Origin: Zoogloeaceae bacterium
GTDB lineage: Bacteria; Pseudomonadota; Gammaproteobacteria; Burkholderiales; Rhodocyclaceae
Direction: 5' to 3'
Assembly: GCA_024235675.1 (NCBI GenBank)
Contig: JACKLZ010000001.1
Location: 930,001-994,000 of the forward strand
DNA: 64,000 nt
This document shows, piece after piece, positions 1-8,648 of this stretch. The position numbers and the translations under genes were made by a program. Numbering within the stretch: the stretch's first letter is position 1; each line of letters opens with the position of its first letter. The notes under the pieces were generated by a model. It was given only the letters and a program-made list of their open reading frames with translations, was not told the DNA's origin and searched no databases.

Positions 1-302
1 AAGCCTTCGTGCAACTCACCAATCTCGGTCCGAAACGCATCAATTTGCGCCAGCAAGCGCCGCGCGGCGGCCAGCACCGTCGTGCCCTCCTCGGTCAGCG
101 CGAAGCCCGCCCGGCCCCGATCGCACAGGCGCACCGCGAGCCGCGACTCCAGCGCCTTGAGATGGCGGCTGATCACCGAGCGACTGATGTTGAGGCGCAA
201 CTCGGCCGCCGCCAGACCCCCGGACTCGGCAATGGCGATGAACACCCGCAACAGGCGCAGATCGGCTTCGGCAAGGTTGTTCAGCAGAGCGCGTGGCTTC
301 AT
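1..302 (-). CDS. LysR-family transcriptional regulator, N-terminal part (cut by window edge)
   Basis: The reverse strand reads from an ATG at 302 to the left edge without a stop, giving about 100 residues. The protein starts MKPRALLNNLAEADLRLLRV and then shows a winged helix-turn-helix typical of LysR proteins: ESGGLAAAELRLNISRSVIS, followed by RHLKALESRLAVRLCDR and a FALTEEG segment. The effector-binding domain lies outside the window. It is divergent from the bauA-mmsA pair with a gap of only 93 bases. LysR regulators usually control the gene they face, so this is probably the regulator of beta-alanine/omega-amino-acid catabolism. That role is inferred from position only. Confidence 0.88.
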   Translation of the reverse strand, partial: MKPRALLNNLAEADLRLLRVFIAIAESGGLAAAELRLNISRSVISRHLKALESRLAVRLCDRGRAGFALTEEGTTVLAAARRLLAQIDAFRTEIGELHEG

Positions 303-345
303 TGTTGCATTTATCCGAAACTTTACTGACGATCATTGTAGTTTT

Positions 346-374
346 ATGCATCGTTTAGCGCGACTAGGATGCAT
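346..374. promoter_or_regulatory. candidate LysR operator between the regulator and bauA
   Basis: The 93-base gap between the divergent LysR gene and bauA contains an inverted repeat, ATGCATC (346-352) and GATGCAT (368-374), with a 15-base spacer. It ends about 20 bases before the chosen bauA start and could be an operator, or part of a longer LysR site of the T-N11-A type. No strong -35/-10 pair is obvious here, so the call is tentative. Confidence 0.3.
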
Positions 375-395
375 CAAGACTTTGTGGAGACCCAC

Positions 396-1703
396 ATGAA
401 CCCGCTCGACGCCTACTGGATGCCTTTCACCATGAACCGCGCTTTCAAAGAGGCGCCGCGCATGATCACCCGCGCCCGCGGTCACTACTACACCACCGAT
501 AACGGCCGCGAATTGCTCGACGGCTTCTCGGGGCTGTGGACCTCCGGGCTTGGTCACTGCCACCCGAAGATTGTGGCGGCGGTGCAAGCGCAGGTGGCCG
601 AGCTGGATTACGGCATGGGCTTCCAGATGGGTCACCCGAAAGTGTTCGAGCTCGCCACCCGGCTCACCGATATGGCACCGGAGGGCTTTACCCGCTGCTT
701 CTTCACCAACTCGGGTTCAGAGTCTGCCGACACCGCACTCAAGATCGCCCTGGCCTATCACCGCGCCCGCGGCGAGGGGCAGCGCACCCGCCTCATCGGC
801 CGCGAGCGGGGCTACCACGGGGTCAACTTCGGCGGCATGTCGGTGGGCGGTATTCCGGGCAACCGCAAGGTATTCAGCGCCGCGCTGCTGCCGGGCGTCG
901 ATCACATTCGCCACACCCATTCACTCGCCGACATGGCCTTCACGCGCGGCCAGCCGAGCTGGGGCACCCATCTGGCCGACGACCTGGAGCGCCTGTGCGC
1001 GCTGCACGACGCCAGCAATATTGCCGCACTTATTGTCGAGCCGGTGGCCGGCTCCACCGGCATTCTGGTGCCGCCCATCGGCTATCTCCAGCGCTTGCGC
1101 GAGATCTGCGATCGCCACGGCATTTTGCTGATTTTCGACGAAGTCATCACCGCGTTTGGCCGCGTCGGCGCGCCCTTTGCCGCCGAGCGCTTCGGCGTCA
1201 CGCCGGACATCATCACCACCGCCAAGGGGCTGACCAATGGCGTGGTGCCGATGGGCGCGGTGCTGGTGCGCGAAGCCATCTATCAGGCGCTGATGCAAGG
1301 CCCGACACAAACCATCGAGTTCCTGCACGGCTACACCTATTCGGGCCACCCGCTCGCCGCCGCCGCCGCGCTGGCCACGCTCGATGTCTATGCTGAAGAA
1401 AACACGTTTGCCACCGCCCGCGCGCTGGAACCGGTGTTCGAAGAAGCGATCCACGCCCTGCGCGACGCGCCGCACGTTGTCGACATTCGCAACCTCGGGC
1501 TGATGGGTGGCATCGAGCTAGCCCCACGCGACGGCGCGCCCGGTGCGCGTGGCTACGAGGTCTTCCTCAAGTGCTTTGAGGCGGGCGTGGTCGTGCGCAA
1601 TGGCGGCGACACGCTGCAGTTCTCGCCCTTTCTTAACAGCACGCCCGACGAGCTGTCCCACATTTTCTCAACGGTGCGCCAGGCCCTCGCCACCACCGCC
1701 TGA
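396..1703 (+). CDS. bauA: omega-amino acid (beta-alanine):pyruvate aminotransferase, class III PLP enzyme
   Basis: It transfers the amino group of beta-alanine or related omega-amino acids to pyruvate, giving malonate semialdehyde and alanine. The 435-residue product keeps the class III features: NSGSES for phosphate binding, FDEVITAFGR with the PLP-contacting Asp near residue 248, and the Schiff-base Lys in TTAKGLTNG near residue 277. The WMPFTMNR opening is typical of beta-alanine:pyruvate transaminases. An in-frame ATG exists at 369, but GGAG lies just before the ATG at 396, so I chose the latter. mmsA follows 24 bases downstream and would process the semialdehyde product; a LysR gene is divergent. 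Exact amine range cannot be read from sequence. Confidence 0.88.
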   Translation: MNPLDAYWMPFTMNRAFKEAPRMITRARGHYYTTDNGRELLDGFSGLWTSGLGHCHPKIVAAVQAQVAELDYGMGFQMGHPKVFELATRLTDMAPEGFTRCFFTNSGSESADTALKIALAYHRARGEGQRTRLIGRERGYHGVNFGGMSVGGIPGNRKVFSAALLPGVDHIRHTHSLADMAFTRGQPSWGTHLADDLERLCALHDASNIAALIVEPVAGSTGILVPPIGYLQRLREICDRHGILLIFDEVITAFGRVGAPFAAERFGVTPDIITTAKGLTNGVVPMGAVLVREAIYQALMQGPTQTIEFLHGYTYSGHPLAAAAALATLDVYAEENTFATARALEPVFEEAIHALRDAPHVVDIRNLGLMGGIELAPRDGAPGARGYEVFLKCFEAGVVVRNGGDTLQFSPFLNSTPDELSHIFSTVRQALATTA

Positions 1704-1727
1704 TCACAACACACGGAACCCCAAACC

Positions 1728-3221
1728 ATGGACATCCTCGGTCACTACATCAAGGGCGAACACATCAGCGACATCAACCGCCCGCAAGCCGTCTTCAACC
1801 CGGCACTCGGCCGCCCGGCGCGGCAGGTGGCGATGGCCAGCAAGGCCACGGTCGAATCGGCCATCGCGGCCGCCGCCGAGGCCTTTCCGGCCTGGCGCAA
1901 GACGCCGCCGCTCAAGCGCGCACGCGTGCTGTTCCGCTTCAAGGCGCTGCTCGAACAACACGCTGACCGCATCGTCGCAGCCATCTTCGAAGAGCACGGC
2001 AAAGTCTGGGAAGATGCCCACGGCGAGCTGGCGCGCGGCATCGAGGTGGTCGAATACGCCTGCGGCGCGCCCGAGCTGCTCAAGGGCGAGCACTCGCGTG
2101 ATGTGGGCCCGGACATCGATTCGTGGTCCGAATTTCCGCCGCTGGGCGTGGTCGCCGGCATCACGCCCTTCAACTTCCCGGCCATGGTCCCGATGTGGAT
2201 GTTCCCCATGGCCATCGCCTGTGGCAATACCTTTGTGCTCAAGCCGAGCGAAAAAGACCCGTCGGCCTCGATGCTCCTCGCCGAACTGCTGACCGAAGCC
2301 GGCCTGCCGGCCGGTGTGTTCAACGTGGTCAATGGCGACAAGGAAGCCGTCGATACCCTGCTGACCGATCCGCGCGTGCAGGCCGTCAGCTTTGTCGGCT
2401 CGACGCCGATCGCCGAATACATCTACGCCACCGGCACCGCCCACGGCAAGCGGATTCAGGCCCTCGGTGGCGCCAAGAACCACGCCATCGTGATGCCCGA
2501 CGCCGACCTCGACGCCGCCACCAACGCCTTGATGGGCGCGGCCTACGGCTCCTGCGGCGAGCGCTGCATGGCGATCTCGGTGGTCGTTGCGGTCGGCGAT
2601 GCGGTGGCCGATGCGCTGGTGAGCAAGCTGGCCCCCAAAGTGCGCGAGCTCAATATCGGCAACGGCAGCACCCGCGGGCTGGACATGGGCCCGCTGATCA
2701 CCGCCGCGCACCGCGACAAGGTCGTCGGCTATATCGACACGGGCGCATCAGAGGGCGCCACACTGGTGGTGGACGGCCGCGGCCTGACGGTGCCCGGCGC
2801 TGAAGAAGGCTTCTTTGTCGGCGGCACCCTGTTCGACCGCGTTACGCCCGAGATGACGATCTACCGCGAAGAGATCTTCGGTCCGGTGCTGGTGGTCGTG
2901 CGCGTCGCCAGCCTCGAAGACGGCATCGCCCTGACCAACAGCCACGCGTTCGGCAACGGCACCTGCATCTTCACCCGCGACGGCGCCGCCGCCCGCTACT
3001 TCAGCGATGCGGTGCAGGTCGGCATGGTGGGGGTCAACGTGCCGCTGCCGGTGCCCGTGGCCTGCCAGAGTTTCGGCGGCTGGAAGCGCTCACTGTTTGG
3101 CGATCTGTGCGCCTACGGCCCCGACGCGATCCGCTTCTACACCCGCCGCAAAACACTGACCCAACGCTGGGCGGTGGATACCGTCGGCAAGGCGCAGTTC
3201 GCCTTCCCCAGCAACGGCTAA
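1728..3221 (+). CDS. mmsA: CoA-acylating methylmalonate/malonate-semialdehyde dehydrogenase
   Basis: This NAD- and CoA-dependent aldehyde dehydrogenase converts methylmalonate semialdehyde to propionyl-CoA, or malonate semialdehyde to acetyl-CoA, with loss of CO2. The 497-residue length is normal for MmsA/IolA. Family marks are the GVVAGITPFNFPAMVPMWMF stretch around residue 140, SFVGSTPIAEYIY, and the catalytic cysteine in GERCMA near residue 280. It lies directly after bauA, so the pair forms a short path from beta-alanine to acetyl-CoA. The same enzyme also serves valine and inositol breakdown in other bacteria, but no other genes of those paths are next to it. Confidence 0.92.
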   Translation: MDILGHYIKGEHISDINRPQAVFNPALGRPARQVAMASKATVESAIAAAAEAFPAWRKTPPLKRARVLFRFKALLEQHADRIVAAIFEEHGKVWEDAHGELARGIEVVEYACGAPELLKGEHSRDVGPDIDSWSEFPPLGVVAGITPFNFPAMVPMWMFPMAIACGNTFVLKPSEKDPSASMLLAELLTEAGLPAGVFNVVNGDKEAVDTLLTDPRVQAVSFVGSTPIAEYIYATGTAHGKRIQALGGAKNHAIVMPDADLDAATNALMGAAYGSCGERCMAISVVVAVGDAVADALVSKLAPKVRELNIGNGSTRGLDMGPLITAAHRDKVVGYIDTGASEGATLVVDGRGLTVPGAEEGFFVGGTLFDRVTPEMTIYREEIFGPVLVVVRVASLEDGIALTNSHAFGNGTCIFTRDGAAARYFSDAVQVGMVGVNVPLPVPVACQSFGGWKRSLFGDLCAYGPDAIRFYTRRKTLTQRWAVDTVGKAQFAFPSNG

Positions 3222-3243
3222 GCCTGATGGCTGACTGAGCGCC

Positions 3244-3275
3244 CCGACGACCCTCCCCCCTCCACGGGTCGTCGG
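3244..3275. terminator. hairpin between convergent mmsA and scpB
   Basis: CCGACGACCC (3244-3253) and GGGTCGTCGG (3266-3275) form a perfect 10-bp stem with a 12-base loop between the two convergent genes. There is no T-run on either side, so intrinsic termination is uncertain; it may simply stabilise 3' ends. Confidence 0.4.
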
Positions 3276-3283
3276 AGCGCCCG

Positions 3284-4063
3284 TCAGCGCCCGAGAAACG
3301 CCGGTCGGCGCTTTTCCTTGAAAGCACGGATGCCTTCGGCGTAGTCGTGGCTGTCATACACCACGCGCCGCAGGCCCTGCACCTTTTCGAAGCCGCGGGG
3401 GCTGACCGGCTTGGCACCGGCGAGCACCCGTAGTTGCTCCTTCATCACCCGAATGCTCAGCGGTGCGTTGTCGGCAATCGTGGTCGCCATCGCAAGAGTG
3501 AAGGGCTCCAGTTCATCGAGCGCCACCACGTGGTTGATCATACCCACGCGCTCGGCACGCACGGCATCGACCGGCGCCGCAGTAAAGGCCAGCTCCTTGA
3601 CGATGCGCAGGCTCGAGGCGCTCATGAAAGTCATCATGCCGCTCACGTTGTAGGGCACGCCAAGGCGCGCAGGCGTCACGGCAAAGGTCGATTCCGGCAC
3701 GGCGATGATGATGTCGCAGGCCAGCACCAGCTCGACCGCACCGCCCCAGACCGTGCCTTCAATCATCGCGATCACCGGCGTCGGGTGGCTCTCGATGCTA
3801 CGCACCAGATTGCGCAGCGGGTCGTCCCAACCCAGCGGATCGCGACGGCCTTCAGGCAGCTCGCCCACGTCATGGCCAGCCGACCACACTTTGACGCCCG
3901 GTTGCGCGCGCAGGATGACCACCCGCACATCGCGCTCTGCAAAATCGTGCAGCGCCTGTATCAAAGATGTCACCAAGGCATGACTGAGTGCGTTGAGCTT
4001 CTTCGGATTGTCGAGCGTGATGATGCCGATGTGGCCGTCCTGCTGAACTTGAATGCTATCCAC
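3284..4063 (-). CDS. scpB: methylmalonyl-CoA decarboxylase, enoyl-CoA hydratase superfamily
   Basis: It decarboxylates methylmalonyl-CoA to propionyl-CoA. The 259-residue product follows E. coli ScpB closely from end to end as I recall it: the KLNALS start region, VWSAGHDVGELPEGRRDPLG, DDPLRN, an IEGTVWGGAVELVLACDIII oxyanion-hole region, and the end region YAEGIRAFKEKRRPAFLG. The GTG at 4063 is chosen because AGGAG precedes it and the length then matches the family; reading further upstream adds 29 unconserved residues. The usual companions, methylmalonyl-CoA mutase and the CoA transferase, are absent nearby. It is convergent with mmsA, whose product is also propionyl-CoA when methylmalonate semialdehyde is used. 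Confidence 0.85.
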   Translation of the reverse strand: MDSIQVQQDGHIGIITLDNPKKLNALSHALVTSLIQALHDFAERDVRVVILRAQPGVKVWSAGHDVGELPEGRRDPLGWDDPLRNLVRSIESHPTPVIAMIEGTVWGGAVELVLACDIIIAVPESTFAVTPARLGVPYNVSGMMTFMSASSLRIVKELAFTAAPVDAVRAERVGMINHVVALDELEPFTLAMATTIADNAPLSIRVMKEQLRVLAGAKPVSPRGFEKVQGLRRVVYDSHDYAEGIRAFKEKRRPAFLGR

Positions 4064-4190
4064 GGTGCCTCTCCTGGTTCGCTGCGCGTGAGAATTCGAT
4101 TCGCGTGACACAGTATTGGCGCGCTGCAGCAATCGCGACATTGTGAGCATCCACAGTTAACGCGCAGGGCATCCGTGATAACCGATACAC

Positions 4191-5090
4191 CTATGTTGCG
4201 TCGCCCGCGGCAAACCAATCGGTCAGAAAACCCACCATCGCCTGCACCTTGGCGGACAGATAACGCCGGCTCGGATACACCGCATGAATCGGCAATTCGC
4301 GGTAGGACCACGCCGGCAGCAAGACCACCAGCCGGCCGCTGTCGAGCAGCGGCTTCGCCAAAAAATCCGGTACGTGGACGACGCCGTCGCCGCTGGCAGC
4401 CATCTCGGCGAGCAACATGCCGTTGTTGGCGCGCACCGACCCGCTAATACGCACCGAACAGGTCTCGCCCTGAGCGCTTTCAAACTGCCACAGATTGCCG
4501 GTGGCAGCGTAGCTGTAGCCCAGACAGTTGTGCTCCACCAGCGCCTCAGGATGTGCCGGGACACCGCGATCTTTCAGATAGGCGGGCGATGCCGCCAGCA
4601 CAAGGCGTGCCGTATCAATACGCCTGGCCACCAGATTGTCGCTGCCCAGCCGCCCGACCCGGATCGCCAGATCCAGACCTTCATCAACAAAATCTGCCAC
4701 GCCGTCCGACAGGGCGATGTCCAGGGTCACCTCGGGAAAGCGCCGCTGGAAGGCAGCAAACGCCGGGGCCAGCCGATGAATCGACAAGGCAATCGGTGCC
4801 GACACGCGCAAGCGCCCCGTCGGCCGGCGCGCCTCACCGGCGACGACCGCATCGGTTTCCTCCAGATCAGCCAACAACTGCAGGCAGCGCTCAAAGTAGG
4901 CCTGCCCGGCGTCGGTCGTGCTCACCTTGCGCGTCGTACGACTCAGCAGACGCACATTCAGATGCGCCTCCAGCTGCGCCACATGACGCGACACCGCCGA
5001 TGTTGACGCACCGGAACGCGCCGCCGCGGCGGCAAATCCGCCGGATTCCACCACAGCGCAGAACGCGCGCATCGCTTCCAGCCGATCCAT
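4191..5090 (-). CDS. LysR-family transcriptional regulator
   Basis: A full-length 299-residue LysR protein. The N-terminal helix-turn-helix covers roughly residues 1-60 (MDRLEAMRAFCAVVESGGFA, then STSAVSRHVAQLEAHLNVRL). A substrate-binding fold follows, with GRLRVSAPIALSIHRLAPAF near residue 95. The form resembles the large group annotated as DsdC/AaeR-like regulators. It is divergent from the GST gene with a 118-base gap, so control of the gst-tautomerase-aldehyde dehydrogenase group is plausible. Its effector is unknown. Confidence 0.9.
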   Translation of the reverse strand: MDRLEAMRAFCAVVESGGFAAAAARSGASTSAVSRHVAQLEAHLNVRLLSRTTRKVSTTDAGQAYFERCLQLLADLEETDAVVAGEARRPTGRLRVSAPIALSIHRLAPAFAAFQRRFPEVTLDIALSDGVADFVDEGLDLAIRVGRLGSDNLVARRIDTARLVLAASPAYLKDRGVPAHPEALVEHNCLGYSYAATGNLWQFESAQGETCSVRISGSVRANNGMLLAEMAASGDGVVHVPDFLAKPLLDSGRLVVLLPAWSYRELPIHAVYPSRRYLSAKVQAMVGFLTDWFAAGDAT

Positions 5091-5208
5091 CGATTCACCC
5101 GATTATTGCAACAGTGAATTGATTGTAGTTCGGTTTATCCCCCCAGTCGGGACGTATAGACTGGCCTCACAACATCACGGCATCCAGCCCCCCCAGGAGA
5201 ACCCCCTC

Positions 5209-5817
5209 ATGAAGCTCTATTTCGCCCCCGGCACCTGCGCACACTCCCCCCACATCGCCCTGCGCGAGGCGGGCCTGCCCTTCGAGCTGGTGCGCGTCGA
5301 TCTCAAGACCAAGCAAACCGCCGATGGTCGCGACTACCTGGCCATCAACCCCAACGGCTATGTGCCAGCGCTCGAACTGGACGATGGCACCATCCTCACC
5401 GAAGGGCCGGCCATCGTGCAGTACATCGCCGACCAGGCGCCGCAGAGCGGTCTCGCCCCGGCCAATGGCACCATCGCGCGCTACCAGTTGCAGTCCGTGC
5501 TCGGCCTGATCAACTCCGAAATCCACAAAGGCTTCTCGCCGCTGTTCAACCCCGACACGCCGGACGCCACCAAGGCCGCCGCCAAAGCGCACCTGGCCAA
5601 TCGTATCGGCGGCATCGCCAAGCGCCTCGAAGGCCAGGACTACCTCACCGGCAATCAATTCACCGTCGCCGATGGCTACCTCTACACCGTGCTCGGCTGG
5701 GGTCAGTTCGTTGATGTGGATGTGCATCGCTGGCCGGCGATCACCGCCTTCCTCGAACGCGTTGCCGCCCGCCCGAGCGTTCAGGCCGCGCGCGAAGCCG
5801 AAGGGCTCAAGGCCTGA
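5209..5817 (+). CDS. glutathione S-transferase (GstA-like)
   Basis: The 202-residue protein has a thioredoxin-like N-terminal domain (MKLYFAPGTCAHSPHIALRE) and the glutathione-contacting segment NPNGYVPALELDDG with TEGPAIVQYIAD, then an all-helical C-terminal domain. The cysteine near residue 10 and His near residue 15 match bacterial beta-class GSTs, where that Cys forms mixed disulfides with glutathione. The ATG at 5209 follows AGGAGA. It is the first of three same-strand genes facing a LysR regulator; the set looks like detoxification of electrophiles, but the substrate is not evident. Confidence 0.88.
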   Translation: MKLYFAPGTCAHSPHIALREAGLPFELVRVDLKTKQTADGRDYLAINPNGYVPALELDDGTILTEGPAIVQYIADQAPQSGLAPANGTIARYQLQSVLGLINSEIHKGFSPLFNPDTPDATKAAAKAHLANRIGGIAKRLEGQDYLTGNQFTVADGYLYTVLGWGQFVDVDVHRWPAITAFLERVAARPSVQAAREAEGLKA

Positions 5818-5863
5818 TCACCACTGCCCGCCCGGCCGGGGCGGGCACATCGGAGACCACCCA

Positions 5864-6265
5864 ATGCCCTACCTGCACCTGCGCCTCGCCGCAGCGGCGT
5901 CGGACACGCTCACCGAAAAAGCCAGCGCCGTGCTGCTCGAACACACCACCGCCTTGCTCGGCAAAAAGCCCGAGGTCACGGCCATCCGCGTCGAGTTTGT
6001 CGATCCGGGACATTGGCAGATCGGCGGTGTCGCCCTGGCACACAGCGGTCGCAGCGCCTTTCATCTCGACATCAAGATCACCGACGGCACCAACACCAAG
6101 GCGCAAAAGGCGAGCTATCTGAAAAGCGTTTTTGCAGATCTCGCCGCCCTGCTCCCCGACTGCGATCCGACCAGCTACATCGTGATCGACGATGTGCGCG
6201 CGGACGCCTGGGGCTTTGACGGGCGCTCGCAGGAGGCGCGCTTCATCCAGAGCCAAAGCCTGTAG
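5864..6265 (+). CDS. tautomerase-family protein (4-oxalocrotonate tautomerase/MIF-like fold)
   Basis: A 133-residue protein starting MPYLHLRL. Proline follows the initiator Met, as required for the N-terminal catalytic base of this superfamily. The length is that of a two-repeat tautomerase rather than the roughly 60-residue 4-OT. Segments such as LLGKKPEVTAIRVEFVDPGHWQIGG and the YIVIDDVRADAWGFDG end resemble proteins annotated as 4-oxalocrotonate tautomerase family. It lies 46 bases after gst and probably shares its transcript. The substrate is unknown. Confidence 0.78.
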   Translation: MPYLHLRLAAAASDTLTEKASAVLLEHTTALLGKKPEVTAIRVEFVDPGHWQIGGVALAHSGRSAFHLDIKITDGTNTKAQKASYLKSVFADLAALLPDCDPTSYIVIDDVRADAWGFDGRSQEARFIQSQSL

Positions 6266-6439
6266 CCCGGCCTTTCCACGACAAGGCCGCCAACTTCCCC
6301 GGGGGCCTTCTTGTCGAACATCGGCCGTCGCATCCGGCCGACCGCAGCAAAATGCGAAAACAGGCATCATTCGGTCATCGACGTGCCGCAAGCGCCGCAG
6401 CGCCGCGCACGCCATCCACCCGAACAAGAGAGTGCCTCC

Positions 6440-7873
6440 ATGCTCGACAAACGCCAGTTTTTCATCAACGGCCAATGGGTCGCCCCCGCACACGCCAAAG
6501 ACCTTGAGGTCATCAACCCAAGCACCGAAGAGACCTGCGCCGTGATCTCGCTGGGCGACCAGGCCGACACCGATGCCGCCGTCGCCGCCGCACGCGCCGC
6601 CTTCCCGGCCTGGCGCGACAAAACGCTCGACGAGCGACTGAGTGACATCGACACGCTGCTGAGCATCTACACCGAACGCGCCGACGAGATGGCCGCCGCC
6701 ATTTCACTCGAAATGGGCGCGCCGATCGGCCTGGCCAAAATGGCGCAAAGCGCCGCCGGCGCCGGCCACATCAAGACCTTCCTGCGCGCGGCACGCAGCT
6801 TCGCCTTCGAGCAACCGCTTGGCGAGCACGCACCCAACACCCGCATCCTGAAAGAGCCCATCGGCGTCTGCGGCCTGATCACGCCGTGGAACTGGCCGAT
6901 GAACCAGGTCACACTCAAAGTCATCCCGGCACTCATCACCGGCTGCACCGTGGTGCTCAAACCCTCGGAAATTGCCCCCCTGTCCTCGATGCTGTTTGCA
7001 GAAATGATCGCGGCGGCCGGTTTGCCGGCCGGCGTGTTCAACCTCGTCAATGGCGACGGGCCCGGTGTGGGCACGCAACTGTCCGGTCATCTGGATGTCG
7101 ACATGATCTCCTTCACCGGCTCGACCCGCGCCGGCATCGCCATCTCCAAGAACGCCGCCGACACCGTCAAGCGCGTCAGCCTGGAGCTCGGCGGCAAGGG
7201 CGCCAATCTGATCTTTGCCGACGCCGACGAAAAAACCGTCATCCGCGGCGTCAAACGCTGCTTCAACAACTCGGGCCAGTCGTGCAACGCGCCGACGCGC
7301 ATGCTGGTCGAGCGCAGCATTTACGAGCAAGCCGTCGCCACCGCCGCGCAGGTCGCCCAAAGCACCGCCGTCGACCTCGCCTCGCTCGACGGCGCGCACA
7401 TCGGCCCGGTGGTCTCCGCCGCTCAGTTCGACAAAATTCAGCGCCTCATTCAGGCCGGCATCGACGAAGGCGCCCGCCTCGTCGCCGGCGGCACCGGCAA
7501 GCCGGACGGCCGCGACACCGGCTACTTCGTGCGCCCCACCGTGTTCGCCGACGTCACCAACACCATGACCATCGCCCGCGAAGAAATCTTCGGCCCCGTG
7601 CTCAGCCTCATCCCCTTCGATACCGAAGCCGAGGCCATCGCCATCGCCAACGACAGCCCCTACGGCCTCACCCACTACCTGCAGACGCAAGACCCCGAAC
7701 GCGCCAAGCGCGTCGCCCGCGCGCTGCGCGCCGGCATGGTCGAAGTCAACGGCAAACCGCTGGGCGCCGGAGCGCCCTTTGGCGGTTACAAGCAGTCGGG
7801 CAACGGCCGCGAAGGCGGGGTGTGGGGACTGGAAGACTTTCTGGAGGTGAAGGCAGTCAGCGACTGGATATGA
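6440..7873 (+). CDS. NAD(P)-dependent aldehyde dehydrogenase family protein
   Basis: The 477-residue product has the full aldehyde dehydrogenase set: GLITPWNWPMNQ, KPSEIAPLSS, SFTGSTRAG, the general-base Glu in SLELGGKGAN, the nucleophilic Cys in NSGQSCNAPTR, and EEIFGPVLS near residue 385. It ends GYKQSGNGREGGVWGLEDFL, as in members acting on small aliphatic or aromatic aldehydes. I chose the ATG at 6440 because MLDKRQFFINGQWV is the usual family start. It follows the tautomerase gene after 174 bases and may belong to the LysR-gst group. The substrate cannot be assigned. Confidence 0.9.
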   Translation: MLDKRQFFINGQWVAPAHAKDLEVINPSTEETCAVISLGDQADTDAAVAAARAAFPAWRDKTLDERLSDIDTLLSIYTERADEMAAAISLEMGAPIGLAKMAQSAAGAGHIKTFLRAARSFAFEQPLGEHAPNTRILKEPIGVCGLITPWNWPMNQVTLKVIPALITGCTVVLKPSEIAPLSSMLFAEMIAAAGLPAGVFNLVNGDGPGVGTQLSGHLDVDMISFTGSTRAGIAISKNAADTVKRVSLELGGKGANLIFADADEKTVIRGVKRCFNNSGQSCNAPTRMLVERSIYEQAVATAAQVAQSTAVDLASLDGAHIGPVVSAAQFDKIQRLIQAGIDEGARLVAGGTGKPDGRDTGYFVRPTVFADVTNTMTIAREEIFGPVLSLIPFDTEAEAIAIANDSPYGLTHYLQTQDPERAKRVARALRAGMVEVNGKPLGAGAPFGGYKQSGNGREGGVWGLEDFLEVKAVSDWI

Positions 7874-8026
7874 GCTTGCCCCAACATTTGGTCTGCCAAA
7901 GGTGACATAAAATTGACGTCACTTTGGGAAGCAGAAAACGAAGATATCGAAACAGGCATACACGCATTCAGCTTTGGCGCAGCGTCGAGACGCTGTTTGG
8001 CGAATTCGCGTTGCAGAAGAGGGAAC

Positions 8027-8533
8027 GTGATTGAGATACCCAAGGTCCCCAAGGCGATGCAGGAGAAATTCGGTGCCATCCTCCGGCTCACCGACGCGTT
8101 CTGCACGGCGCACTTGGATGAAGACTATCGCCAACTGATCGTCGAGGTGGTCGCTGCCCTGAGCCGCAAGCGCCCATCCCCACTCGCCCGCGGCAAGGAA
8201 AACATCTGGGCAGCGGCGATTGTCCATGCCGTCGGCACTGTGAATTTCCTGTTCGATGCGTCGCAGACACCGCATTGCCGTGCCCCGCAGATCTATGCGT
8301 TCTTTGGCACCGCTGCCAGCACCAGTCAGAACAAGTCGAAAGAAGTGCGCGAGCTGCTCGGCATATCGCACGCCTCTTTCAAATGGCTGCTGCCCTCGCG
8401 CCTCAACAACAATCCCCTGATCTGGATGGTGCAGGTGAATGGCTTCTTCATGGATGCGCGCGACCTGCCGGCCGAACTACAGCAAGAAGCCTACAAACGC
8501 GGGTTGATTCCCTATGTACCGAAGCCCGGTTGA
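8027..8533 (+). CDS. DUF6398-domain protein of unknown function
   Basis: The 168-residue protein contains the pattern I associate with DUF6398: VPKAMQEKFGAILRLTDAFC, then RKRPSPLARGKENIWAAAIV, AVGTVNFLFDASQTPH, and a C-terminal helix-turn-helix-like stretch with FFGTAASTSQNKSKEVRELL. That last stretch could bind DNA. The start is probably the GTG at 8027, preceded by AGAGGG; an in-frame codon at 7913 would add 38 residues of unconserved sequence. The gene stands alone between an aldehyde dehydrogenase and a terminator. Its function is unknown. Confidence 0.72.
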   Translation: MIEIPKVPKAMQEKFGAILRLTDAFCTAHLDEDYRQLIVEVVAALSRKRPSPLARGKENIWAAAIVHAVGTVNFLFDASQTPHCRAPQIYAFFGTAASTSQNKSKEVRELLGISHASFKWLLPSRLNNNPLIWMVQVNGFFMDARDLPAELQQEAYKRGLIPYVPKPG

Positions 8534-8566
8534 CGCTTGCCGGCAGACACGCTTCTCTCGTTGAAG

Positions 8567-8602
8567 AAAAACGCCCCCGACTGTTTCCTGACGGGGGCGT
8601 TT
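8567..8602 (-). terminator. rho-independent terminator for acnB (possibly bidirectional)
   Basis: AAACGCCCCCG (8569-8579) pairs perfectly with CGGGGGCGTTT (8592-8602) over 11 bp with a 12-base loop. On the reverse strand the stem is followed by a run of five T, giving a good terminator for acnB. On the forward strand the T-run is short, so it could also weakly end the DUF6398 transcript. Confidence 0.85.
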
Positions 8603-8648
8603 CATCACACTACCGGACTGTATTACCCAGCCCGGGATCGAACTGCGC

